Assembly: GCA_004123355.1 (NCBI GenBank)
Contig: SCHM01000002.1
Coordinates: forward strand, 1,922,001-1,986,000
Reading direction: 5' to 3'
Length of the DNA stretch: 64,000 bases
Source of the DNA: Amphirosellinia nigrospora
Taxonomy: Eukaryota; Ascomycota; Sordariomycetes; Xylariales; Xylariaceae
Shown here: piece by piece, positions 35,293-45,617 of the stretch
Position numbering within the stretch: the first letter of the stretch is position 1
Layout of the letters: each line of letters starts with the position of its first letter
Program-made: the position numbers and the translations under genes
Notes under the pieces: model-generated
The model's input: the letters and a program-made list of their open reading frames with translations, nothing else
Told to the model about the DNA's origin: nothing
The model's database searches: none

Positions 35293-36417
35293 CTAGTAGT
35301 CAGTCCTGTCGATCGCAACAATCTTCGCTGGCTCGGTGATAGTTCCGTTGACGGGCTTGCCATTTGCACCTCCTGTGGTAACGTAGACAATGTTCTTATC
35401 AGCCACAGTCCGGCCAAGCGCCACAGCGGTGTTTCCGGCGACAGTGAGCGTCGTATTTGTGCCAACAACAACGACACCAGTAGAGCCCGGTTTAGCAACG
35501 TCTATGGTATTAGCGAAGCCGACGGAAGTCCAAAACCGCTCCTTTTCGTCAATCGCGAAGTCATCGATAATATCGGCGTCGAACTTGGCGACTAGCTCGG
35601 CCTTGGCGCCCACGACTGCTACGCCGTTCTTGTCGATGGCCAAGCGGTAGATGGAGGCAAGGTTGCTGTTGCTGAAATAGAGAGCGCCGTTGTGAATCTT
35701 TACGCCGTTGACACCAAGCGGGAGAGGGGCGGTGGGTACGCTTTGCATCTCAGGGACTTTAGCTGCGACCTTATACGCGCCAGTCTTCACGTCTATGCGC
35801 CAGACTTGGTTAAGTCCGCTATCCGCAACTAGAATAGCAGGCGACCCGGGACGGTGACAACGCCGTTGAGAAGTGCGGCCTCGGGCACTTTTGTAATCAG
35901 ACGAGTCGTTGGCTTTGGCCCCTTCAAATTGATCTCCCAGACAACACTAGTCCCGGCGACCGCTATAACATGTAGTCTCAGTAACTGTGATTAAAAAATG
36001 GCATATGCACACTGACAAAGAGGTCTATCGTGTTAATAAGCCAAGAGAGAAATACTCACGAGTTGCAAGGGCACTGAATGTTGCACCGACGACGGCGAAC
36101 ACATCCGGGCTCGTTTCAGCAATGCCAGCTATTCCATTGGCGCCGTCTATGTGAATTACCGACGCTTTGGGAGAAGCTGATAATGGCTGCTGGATAGAAT
36201 AAACCGACGCGTTCGGCTGTAGCATCGTCACAAGAAGGTCGCCATTCTGACGCAACGCGATGTTTTCAAACCAGCTGCCAGGTAGGGTGTGGTCGAGCTG
36301 GAAGATAGTTCGGGCTGGAAGTGGCAGGATCGCTGGACAAGCAGCGCCATTAGGCGTCGGCGTCGCAAGAACGCTCGCGCTGGCAAATGCTATCAAGGTC
36401 GAGGTACGGAAATACAT
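35293..36417 (-). CDS. Secreted six-bladed beta-propeller protein (SMP-30/gluconolactonase-like)
   Basis: ATG at 36417 with a signal peptide (MYFRTSTLIAFASASVLA, then TPTPNG). Blade-like repeats follow: ALRQNGDLLVT, IAETSPDVFAVVG, VVWEINLKGPKP, LVADSGLNQVWRID, NGVKIHNGALYFSNS, FAIDEKERFWTSVG. The stop is at 35293. An intron runs 35963-36059 (GTGAGT..TATAG). One frame break of one missing base sits at the CCCGGG near 35845-35850, between VTVPG and PAILVAD. The fold is typical of secreted fungal SMP-30-like proteins of about 330 residues. The metal-binding residues and substrate cannot be told. It lies upstream of nothing obviously related; the MFS gene follows on the same strand beyond a 460-bp gap. 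Confidence 0.82.
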
Positions 36418-36878
36418 CGTGTCTTGGGACTCGGAACAGAAGGACTAGCGATGGGAACATGCAGAGGACTGTTGCACATTGAAGGTGTGTCGTGACATTT
36501 ATAGTTTGGTTTGTACATAGTAATTTCGTATCAATGATGACCCCTGACTAAACTGCGCTAACCGTAACGCTGTCGGTCAGCTATAGATCTAAGAGCTCTC
36601 GAAGGATTGATTAGGATCTCACGTAGTGAGTCGTCCTAACTTCTTGCTGACCAAGCTGTGGTAGTGTTTATTTGAATTTCTAAAAGTAGCTTGGGTCTTG
36701 TAGTTGGATGGCGCTATATTCGGAAAAGACGGGGCCGAAAACTTGGCAACTATTGACCTAGTCTAGAAACTTACTATTTGGTGGAGACGGGGATAAATGG
36801 GATAGTTAAGAGCGAGAGCTTGTTGATTACTCATCGGACATAGGCGATTGTGTAGTCTCGGTGATATCCAAGTTTTTT
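36418..36878. other. 461-bp intergenic gap between the propeller gene and the MFS gene
   Basis: Both neighbours are on the minus strand: the propeller gene starts leftward at 36417 and the MFS gene stops at 36879. No ORF, RNA or repeat seen. Confidence 0.5.
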
Positions 36879-39678
36879 TTAGACGGACATTTTGTTCCTT
36901 ACTGCTGATAACTTGTATGTCTCTTGTAGTTTCTTCTTTGCTTCTAGACTGGCCTTGCGTGGGTTGTCTGCCTCGAAAATGCTAGTTTAAGTCATGTTAG
37001 CTACCAATAATGAGGGGAACAATTCAAAAGAATGCCGAGGACAATGCCGAGTATCACTCGGTGATATCATATAGGGCATTGACTATTTCCTCAAGGCGAA
37101 GGAGCGAGACTTACACATCCAGCTCTTCAAGAGTCAGACCCTTCGTCTCCACAAAGAAGTAGTATATGAATGCGAATTCGAAAGTATCCCAGAAGACGAA
37201 GAACACATAGAACCAATATCCTATCTATATGCCAGTGAGTTTACTAAAGTTTAGCCAGGGGAAAACACATACGCTGGATAAAGCAATAGGGGCGACGAAA
37301 GTATTCAAAAACCCAGCAGCACCTGATGTGATTTTGTATGCTCCCATCGCTGCGTGCATAGAAACATATCAGTCGAGGTATCTAAGTCTCACATCACAGA
37401 ACACGCTGAATCATACGAAGCAACGAGGCTAGGGGATAGGGCACGGGAGGGTTTTATACACACCTTTGGCTCGCATTCGATTTGAGACAACTTCCGCTGG
37501 GTATACCGGTTGCATGGGTGTAAAGGCTACTGCTCGTTAGTAAGGTGAATTGAGCTTGCCGAACTAACATGGAAGTACCTCCTGAAAAGGTAGCGCCAAA
37601 CACAAATATGAATACAATTGATAATGTTGCGGCGGCGTTGCTGTTGTATTCAATCTTGCCAGCTGACCCGGCAGCAACCAGTGCAAGACAAATGGCCATG
37701 CCGAGCGTACTTCCCATCAACATCTATGCAGCTCATTATAAGCAGTTGGTCCCGTTAAAATATCAGGGGAGATCGCGTATATAAGGACTTTGGGAACCGG
37801 AAGTATCATGTAGAGCATCAAGCTTCATTTGAAGTGATGAGACAGGACCATTTTGAATCACTTACTTTTCGTCGGCCAACGACATCATGTAGACGGGCAC
37901 CACAAGTAGAAAAAACCCAGCCGATGGCTGAGTAAATGATGTTTAAGATCTATAGGCTCATAAGCCAAATGTTCAACCAGATTCCAATTTTGAGCTGCAT
38001 ATATAGGTCCGTAGAATATATCTGGATGGAAGCAGGGAAGCATGAATTGAGAGGATCTTACATACCAGCTTAGTATCTGTATCTTTGACGCCTACTGCAT
38101 CCAACATCACCGGAAGATAATACTGCAGCACTCATGGGTTAGCGATCGCTATTTAGAGCTCAGTTGTGAATATTTTAGAAGCTTTCAAATACTCCTTTGT
38201 CCTCAAGGAGAAATATCGTGCTCTAAAAGTTGCTAAGACAAGAAAAAAATGGTTCCGAGAATTGCTCACTGATATAATGCTGTATCAATTGCTCAGTATC
38301 ATAGAATAGAAGACCATGGTGTTTTATACGGATGACCTACTTGTTCCCACTGAATTGAGCAAACCAAGAAAAGACCATATTTAACATTAGCCTGTATCGA
38401 CTTGACCTCGTCTCAACAAGCACGCGCAAGTCAAACAGATCCTTCCACGTCGCCTTCGGGACGCCCTGCACACTTTGTAGCACTAAAAACCTCAGTGTTA
38501 GTTATCATCATTTTCAGGGAGATATGTGAGCATTACTGAAGCTGGAAAAGATAATATGGGCTCTGAAAGCTGCTAAGTCAAGAGGGAAATGGCTCCTTAC
38601 TTTCTTTCATCTCGAGGTCTACCAGAGGATGGTTAGGGTCACCATTCGCGTGATACTTGATTATGATCTGCCTTGCCTCCTCGTGCTTGTCGATAAGAAT
38701 GAGGTAACGAGGCGACTCAGGGAAAAATTTGATGACCAAGAGAACCAATCCAGCGCAAACTGCTTGGAGCCAGATTGGAATTCGCCAGTCGAGGTCCCCC
38801 TTTCCTGCAAGATATTTGTGACAGCCATATACAGAGGATGTTGCCAGAATGGAGCCAACATAGTAGAAGGTGTTGAATGTCCCAGCGATTGTTCCTCGAT
38901 ATGCCGCAGGTGAGATTTCAACGAGATATAGTGGTGCTGCTGTCGTAGTCAGAGTAGCGAAGAAGGATAGTAGAAACCGTCCTCCGATGAACGTAGGTAG
39001 ATCGGTCGCAAGTCCTGTAATGACGGTACCTGCGACCACGCCTAGACAGCCAAAAAAGATGTGCCATATCCGCCCGTACCAATATTAACCATACGAATAG
39101 AGCACCTGCAATTTGACCAACCTAATTGCAGATTAATCAATGGATGTCCATCTACCCGCTATTACACTCAAACATACTTGGAAGATGGCAAAGACGATTC
39201 CTGTAGATGCATTCCCTGTAGCAGGCAATCCGAAATACTCCGTATAGTTGGGTAAAGCCTGCAGGTTCGCATGAGCATATGAAGGCCAATTCCTAGAGCT
39301 TCCAGAACGATTATATCGAAAGCAAGAAATTTAAAAGAAGGTCTCACGTTGATCGATCCCATTAGAGAGCTGTCAAACCCTACTCCAAGGTTAGTAAAGG
39401 CCAAGCGTAGGTTCTACAGTACTAGCTAAATACTGACCACTCATGGTAGAACAGAGGAAAATGGTCGCAGCAAGAAGATACAGCTTGATATGACCCGAAC
39501 CTCGTGGGTCTGGTCTATTAGTAGCCATAATAGTAGCGTAGTTCTCCAGAACTGAGCCAGCATCGTGCAACGTGTCAGGGCCGCCATGGTGTTTCTCTAG
39601 GTGGATGTTGAGTTGACTCGAGCTGCCTTCGAGCTTCGCCTCTCCTGTCGGTTTGGGGCGAGTATTATGGTTCTCCAT
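36879..39678 (-). CDS. MFS sugar transporter (lactose/hexose permease-like)
   Basis: ATG at 39678 ([15 protein letters not shown]). Reading pieces follow the sugar-porter order: [98 protein letters not shown], then [19 protein letters not shown], and the C-terminal [19 protein letters not shown] with the stop at 36879. PESPR and EISPAAYRG are the usual porter motifs. Twelve membrane helices are expected. It would move a sugar across the plasma membrane with protons. Many short introns split it. Near 39085, between ALFVW and the GRIWHIFFG segment, a frame change of two missing bases (or one extra) occurs. Exact exon ends in 37.1-38.5 kb were not all fixed. Confidence 0.82.
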
Positions 39679-40529
39679 GGCGATAGTGGTATAATCACAC
39701 GCGATTACTTATGGATCTTGAAGTCCAATCTGAGTGTTGATTATAACATGAGATTGATGGCCCGAGCTACATGTCTATCTAGCGGGGTAAATTGACTTGG
39801 TCAGCACAGATTTTGAATGGTACGAAGTGTATTCAGCCAGAGTAGCAATGATACCACCTACACCGCATAATTTATCTAGTGACAGCATGTCGGCAGCTCA
39901 ACAATGACGATGGAGGGGTGGTGTACCCCCAAACTGCAGCGAACCCCGGATCACCACCACGTTACAAGGTACCCAGAAGAGAAGAGCCAGAATGACTTGC
40001 GAGAATCAATGCCGATACGTGGGAAATATCACCCTGCAGGTGCCCCCCAAACCTAAACCTTAAAAAGGGGACCATAAGTAGATACCTAAGGTGAGTAGAG
40101 AACGAAATGAATCCCCAAGTGCGCGAGACTTCCCATATTAAATACGATATGCTCTCATACGCATAGATGACATGGAGACTGCAACTTCTTACATCGGTTG
40201 GTGTATCCCTCCTCGTGGACATGTCTGTATTAGTACTGCGAACCTCATTCCATCTCATGTGAAGGTTCATACTAGGTACCTTGGCCTCCCGAACGCATTG
40301 CATGTGGTCTGCCTTGTGCTAACGTTCATCAAGGTTAGACCTATTCGATTCCTCAATTTCTTTTTAAAAAGCATCTAAGAAAAGAAAGACGTTTAGAACG
40401 CGTCCTTGGGCGCTCTAGAGTCTAGAGCAGCTTCATAGGCTGGGTGTGGGTGAAGGAGGAATGAAAGGGTAGCTAGGCGTCCATGCTTTACCATCAGACG
40501 AGCTTCTCGCGAAGAATGGACGCCTGGCT
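39679..40529. other. Intergenic region upstream of the MFS gene
   Basis: 850 bp between the MFS start and the stop of the kinase-like gene. It holds the MFS promoter. Small frames here are not supported. Confidence 0.45.
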
Positions 40530-42123
40530 TCACGCTCCATCAGAAGTTTTCGACGTATTCGGCGCAATCGAGCCGCTCGGTGGGGTTGAAGTCTCTATCG
40601 CCTTGGATTTGACGTATTGGTTGGCACATACTACGTCCTCACTCTCTACCGCCGGTGTGTGCGAAAGTTTTGCTTTTTTACGCGGAGGCCCTTCTTCGAC
40701 GCGTGCCAACAGTCTTTCGTCCTTTTTTTCGGCACCGCCCTGCGTATCGGCTACTGCGCGATGTGTTTTTGGTAGGCTTTGCCACGAAGTAGAGGATTCT
40801 CCAGCCTTTTGTGCCCGACCAGGATAGGCTGTTGCGAAGGGCGGCCGTCCCCATCGCACTTCACCTGCTGTCAACAAGCCCTTTTTTTCTGCTGCTCCCT
40901 TTGAAGCTTCTGCATTTCTTCAAATTTGAATGTTTGGTCCAGACGCTTCTGCTTTACAGCGGCACTTGGTTTTGGTGTGTCTGTTCGGATTCGAATCGGG
41001 TTTTTTGGCGTCGTCATAGGGGAGGCTTTACGCCGCTGGATCCAACTCTGAAGGTACCGTCGAATCTCCTCAGACTCGCAATCTAGATTCGTCCGAACTG
41101 GCCACTCTGACATCTCGTTTATGATGGTGGGGTCGCAGGCATACAAGGCATCAGAATCTTCGTCGTCTGGCGAGTCGTCGCCGTATAGCTTTTCCTCAAC
41201 CAGGGCCATGTCATGCGTGATAATCTCATACACTGACCATGTCAATCGATTGAACTCCCATTGTAGTTGCTTCTCGTCCATTGCTGTAGCATACTCAAAA
41301 TCGATTAGCAAGACTTTGTCTTTCGCCTTGTCCAACAGAATGTTCTTGAGTTGAAGATCCCCATGGAGGATACCAAGATCAAGGTGTAGGTAGTCAAGCG
41401 TCTCAGTAAGCTGTCTTAGCCATTTCATTTTGAACTGGCTTTTATCAATCTCGAGGTCGGGCCCGTCTACGTACTTCGACGCCCAACCAACAATGCGATG
41501 ACAATCATCGTCCATGATATATTGAAGAGGAGAAATATGAGGGGGGGAGGAATAGATTTGAGTGTGAACATCTCCCGCCATGTATGGTGGTGCGCAGCTA
41601 TAAGTAGCCATTTTACAACGATTCTTTCGCCATTTCTTGTGTCTTCCATCACATCCACCTTTGGTGCCGGTCTATCAATCTCGATCAGACGTGATCGGCG
41701 AATGACTGGAGATTGGTGAGCTCGGTGCTGTCTCCAAGTTGTGGCCATGGGAAATAAGAAAACAAAGGTTGTACCCTGATTAGGGAACCCAATAAACTCC
41801 TCCGGGTTTGACGAGACAGCTCTCAGACGCTGGTCCTTGTCTAGCACAATGATGCGAACATCGGGAGATAAAAGATTCCAATAAATCTTCAGGAAACCTC
41901 GAACACGTTCCTCGCGTTTGTAAGAGTCCATGTGTTCCCAGAAATTGTAAGGTAGAACAACGTAATAGTCCTGTCTGGTGTCCCAATCCAGGAAAGTGTG
42001 GACTAAAGCATCCTCATATTGCGCTGGCGATCGGATAGTAGCTCGTTTCGTGTACGTATGTCCTGTACAGGTGACCTTCCTATCGAATTCCTTCCACCAT
42101 GGTTCTGTGTTCGTCATGCGCAT
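40530..42123 (-). CDS. Protein kinase-like fungal protein with basic C-terminal tail
   Basis: ATG at 42123 (MRMTNTEPWW). The N-terminal part (TFLDWDTRQDYYVVLPYNFW, then IIVLDKDQRLRAV and TTFVFLFP) is unrecognised. The catalytic centre is HGDLQLKNILL (catalytic Asp and Asn) followed by LLIDFEYAT, with DFE instead of DFG. This resembles fungal kinase-like and aminoglycoside-phosphotransferase-like families. The tail is rich in Lys, Arg and Gln, ending in SIAPNTSKTSDGA at 40530. Two frame breaks, each one missing base, fall in homopolymers: an A run at 41611-41614 and a seven-base run at 40882-40888 (both as T on the plus strand). I see no introns. Activity is uncertain since the N-lobe lysine could not be placed. 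Confidence 0.65.
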
Positions 42124-42430
42124 ATTCACCAAAGTCAGTCAGTACAAGATGATCCGTTCAAATCAACAGCTGTTGCAGTTTGTTGGGGTAAAAGATCCGG
42201 ACACATAAATAGGGATGGGAGAAAGAAAACTTTCTGGGCCTTTGGGATATAGCGACAAGTATCTGATGTGTCTTGTGTTGCGTTGCTGAAAAATGTCACG
42301 GGATGTAATGTATTGGGGAAAGGCGGTCAGATATCAAACCAAAGGTGGTGGTACCTCGCTAAATATGTTAGATTGAAGTGTATGTCACACAAACAAACCA
42401 CGTGGCTACGGGCTACGTAGAGTGATATCT

Positions 42431-42680
42431 GGCTGGTGGCCCACTTGGAGGGCTGAGACATCTGGTAATTAGGGATAGAAGGGGTATTAGTCAAAACCTT
42501 CTCGAGGGCCTAAGATTGGAGGTCTGAAGGTCCCTGAATTCTATCTAGATAAGGATAATAGGCGAGGTTATATTGCAATAAAAAATAGGAAACTAGAGAT
42601 CCTATAATTAATTAGACCTCACAGAGATTATTGGCTGGACTGAACATGAAATTCTAAACCCTTGAGCATAAGCCCTTATT
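42431..42680. repeat. Diverged direct repeat, copy A (possible remnant LTR)
   Basis: Matches copy B at 45029-45281 in the same orientation over its length with gaps. Shared stretches include GAGACATCTG/GATACATCTG, GGAGGTCTG, ATAGGAAACNAGAGA and AATTAG, and the pattern GAACAN..AAGTTCTAA..CTTGAGCA. Copies are about 2.6 kb apart start to start. They may be LTRs of an old retroelement. Just inside, TGGTAGC at about 42834 resembles a primer-binding site for initiator tRNA-Met, but this is weak. Confidence 0.55.
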
Positions 42681-43607
42681 GCCTCTGGAGTCTGACTTGT
42701 CTCAGAGTCCCTGAGACTCGTACGATTTATATACCTGAGCCCGCATCTCGAGTCTATGATTCACATAGTGTAACATAGAGAGACATCCATCCCTCTTGTA
42801 CTACCTCATGATGCTGGAGATCGTATTCGAAACTGGTAGCTTTGTGGTTCGATTTCCTGTCCCAACGACTATTAACAAGGCGAGTGTGAAGTTATCGAAA
42901 ATAATTGTCAATAGTAATGACCTAATACGCTCCAAATGGTGAACTGTATGACATTAGTGCTAATATACACACCCTTTTTCGTGGCCCCGTAGCAATATGA
43001 ATGCACCTAGTAGCTATCGTTCTTATGCTATACTACTTCAACCGATTACCATGATGTTTGTCATGTTTGCTTCTGTCTCGAAAGGATTGGGCAACAGAGA
43101 TCCCTAATCTGACAAGAAATGCCGTATTGGAATAGATTTGGTCCATGTGATGGCGAGCTGAAACCATCAAACAAAGTAGAGAACTTGGGACAAATGATTT
43201 TCCAACGAATTATTTCTTGGTATTTGACATCGTACTAATGTATGCCTTGTTTATACCTCGTACACTCATCAACGCGCCTATGATTTTTGGGTAATGAGAT
43301 GTCGAGGCTGTCCTACAACGTCGTGGCATAAATCGCAGCAGAAACAAGTACAGGAGGGGTTGATTTGTGATAATTCTCGTTACGCAGCAAGTTCGCAAAC
43401 ATATTAATCAGCTATATATATAATAGTAGAAAATTTAGTATTATACCATTCTCGCTTACCTGAGCGGACAACACCCTTCAAACCACTTTACAACGAACGT
43501 TGATGACTATAGTCAACGTACAAACACCTTTCTTCCCTTAGCCCTCTCACCATCTATGTTCCTATAGAGGATCAAACGACCGAAAACCAATACCATAATT
43601 AGACAGA

Positions 43608-44051
43608 ATGCCAACATCTATCCAAAAGACGGATGCTAAGGACTATATCCAACAATGGCTAGCCAGATACGGGGGTATAGAAAACCCGAAACATGAGAAC
43701 TGTTACTGCGGGGAGTATCGAATCCGTTATGAGGCATGCTTCAATCAGAACCACTTCGCACACGGGAACACTTTCCGGTGTGGTAAACATTCGTTACGAG
43801 TATTGACTAAAGGCACGCCTTATCTATGCCATAAGGCTGATGGCAAAGCCGCCCATATCATCCCGACTACGTCGTTAGGGGTCTTGCCCGCGTTGTCGCG
43901 GCGACGAGCGCCTATGGGCGTGGGAGGTGGCGCGCGAGCAAGAAGAATCAGAAGCCCAACCGAATCTGCAAGTCGTGCTTGCGCAAGAGCAGCTCGACCT
44001 TTTCCGAGAATCCAAAGAGAATCAGGAAGCTATAAGACTAGCTGCTGCTAA
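43608..44051 (+). CDS. Unknown protein with a cysteine pattern, between the direct repeats
   Basis: ATG at 43608 follows GACAGA. The N-terminal half has a Cys/His pattern (NCYCGEYRIRYEACF, then FRCGKH, then YLCHKAD) that could bind zinc. The displayed frame ends at 44051 in low-complexity Arg-rich residues. Another frame over 43930-44060 gives a charged coiled coil (AREQEESEAQPNL, then LAQEQLDLFRESKENQ) with a stop at 44058-44060, so a frame break near 43920 is likely. I know no family. It lies between diverged direct repeats, so it may be cargo or a product of an old element. Confidence 0.35.
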   Translation: MPTSIQKTDAKDYIQQWLARYGGIENPKHENCYCGEYRIRYEACFNQNHFAHGNTFRCGKHSLRVLTKGTPYLCHKADGKAAHIIPTTSLGVLPALSRRRAPMGVGGGARARRIRSPTESASRACARAARPFPRIQRESGSYKTSCC

Positions 44052-44875
44052 GAAATCCTAGCAAGATAAAGAACGCGATTGGCACCAAGATATGGCGATC
44101 GCCATTTGAACATCAACCCTAGCGCCATCCAAGCTTACATCTCTAGCTAACCAGTTAGCGGCAGCGATACAAATAACAGAGAGACTAAAATTATTCGTGA
44201 TGGAAGTTGGGTTCCCTCATTGCCATTATTGAACAACCATAATGATAAAGTGATATCCTTTTATGACTTACTAGTGATAAGATCTATGTTGAACCCAGCC
44301 ATGAGTTCCCAGCATGTTTATTAAAATTGACGGAATTGCATAGTCCACCCCTGCGCTTTCCCTAACTTTTTGCTCGCTGTAGAGTAAAGATTCCAGGCAA
44401 GGACCCTATTTTATTATTCGTTGTGTGCAATAGAATAGCCAACTAGCAGAAGGGACTCGACGCCTAGTGTCTGACTCCATAGGAACATTTCAAAGCTATT
44501 GTTGACAATCATGATTTCTACCCCTATTCTATAAATTCTGAAGCAGAGAACGTGATACCGAGGCTTGTGGTTTGGCCTATACGCAGTGTCCTATATTGTG
44601 ACAAGGGCCTGTGCTCAGGTGCTTGGAATATAGAGTTCAATTCAGCTAATAATCTCTTTGGGGCTCTAGGGGCTCTGGTTTCCTAATTCTGACTTCAATG
44701 TAACCTCGCCCATGCCCTCAATTTATAGACGAATTCCCAGGTCCTCTGCCTCCTCGCAGGCCTCCGAAAGCCTGACTCCTCGAGAGGGGTCGAGGCTATT
44801 CAACCAATACGAGTATACTAATATATCATGTCTCAGCCCACGATAATGCTTCGGAGCGATGCCTCGGAGCGATGC

Positions 44876-44950
44876 CGGTCTTCCAGGTCCTTCCAGGACC
44901 TTCCAGGAGTTTCCAGGAGTCTGTGTGGCTTCTGTGGCTAGGTCCTGTGG
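44876..44950. repeat. CTTCCAGG-type short repeats
   Basis: Several copies of CCTTCCAGG and TTTCCAGGAGT-like units follow one another, then CTGTGTGGCTTCTGTGGCTA. They lie just left of repeat copy B. Confidence 0.7.
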
Positions 44951-45028
44951 CTGGCCCTAGGGTGGTCCGTGTGACATATATAGTAATTTAGGCATTACAT
45001 GGACAAGCCACATAATGACTAGCCACGC

Positions 45029-45281
45029 AGTGTCCTGGCTGGCCGATACCCTCCAACCCCCTATTTGGAGGCTGATACATCTGTAAGGAGATAGAAGGAG
45101 TATTGGTTGATATGGCCTCGTGTAGTACAACTTCCTGTCGAGGAAGCCTAGGGCCGGAGGTCTGGAGGCCTCGAGTCTACGAAGCTTTGGACAAGGTTAC
45201 ATTGAAGTTAGAGATAGGAAACCAGAGAGATAATTAGCTGAAAAGAACACCAAGTTCTAAGTACTTGAGCACGAGTACTTG
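45029..45281. repeat. Diverged direct repeat, copy B (possible remnant LTR)
   Basis: Same orientation as copy A at 42431-42680. See copy A for the shared words. The flanks beyond the match differ. Confidence 0.55.
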
Positions 45282-45617
45282 TCACAACTAGGCCAACAAA
45301 ATAGGTAACTTTTGTCTAATCTCTATATAAAACTTCTTTTTGCCTGGTGATGCCACTATGAATAATACGCGAAACTCTGCCGAAGATTCTGACAAATAGC
45401 CATGACTCTTCCATTTCAAGATTCACAGTCAAAGGGAAACCCTTGTGAATCTTACCCGGCCTCCCGCAGAGTTGCATGAAATCTCATCGGAGATTCCAAG
45501 GGTGCCATCAGTTAAGACTAGCCATCTATCTAGGACTAATCAAGCGAGATTTTCCAGAAGGTGGGAAATGCCATTTTTGCAAGAAACATGTGCCCCTATA
45601 GGATAACGAAATTATCT

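Noticed and set aside
11109-42123. Secondary-metabolite gene cluster (SDR, Zn2Cys6 factor, SMP-30-like protein, MFS)
   Set aside because: No polyketide synthase, NRPS, terpene synthase or P450 is present, and the genes are far apart.
42820-42880. tRNA-like GGTTCGATT box
   Set aside because: The remaining cloverleaf cannot be formed. It fits better with DNA just inside a remnant LTR, which is itself unproven.
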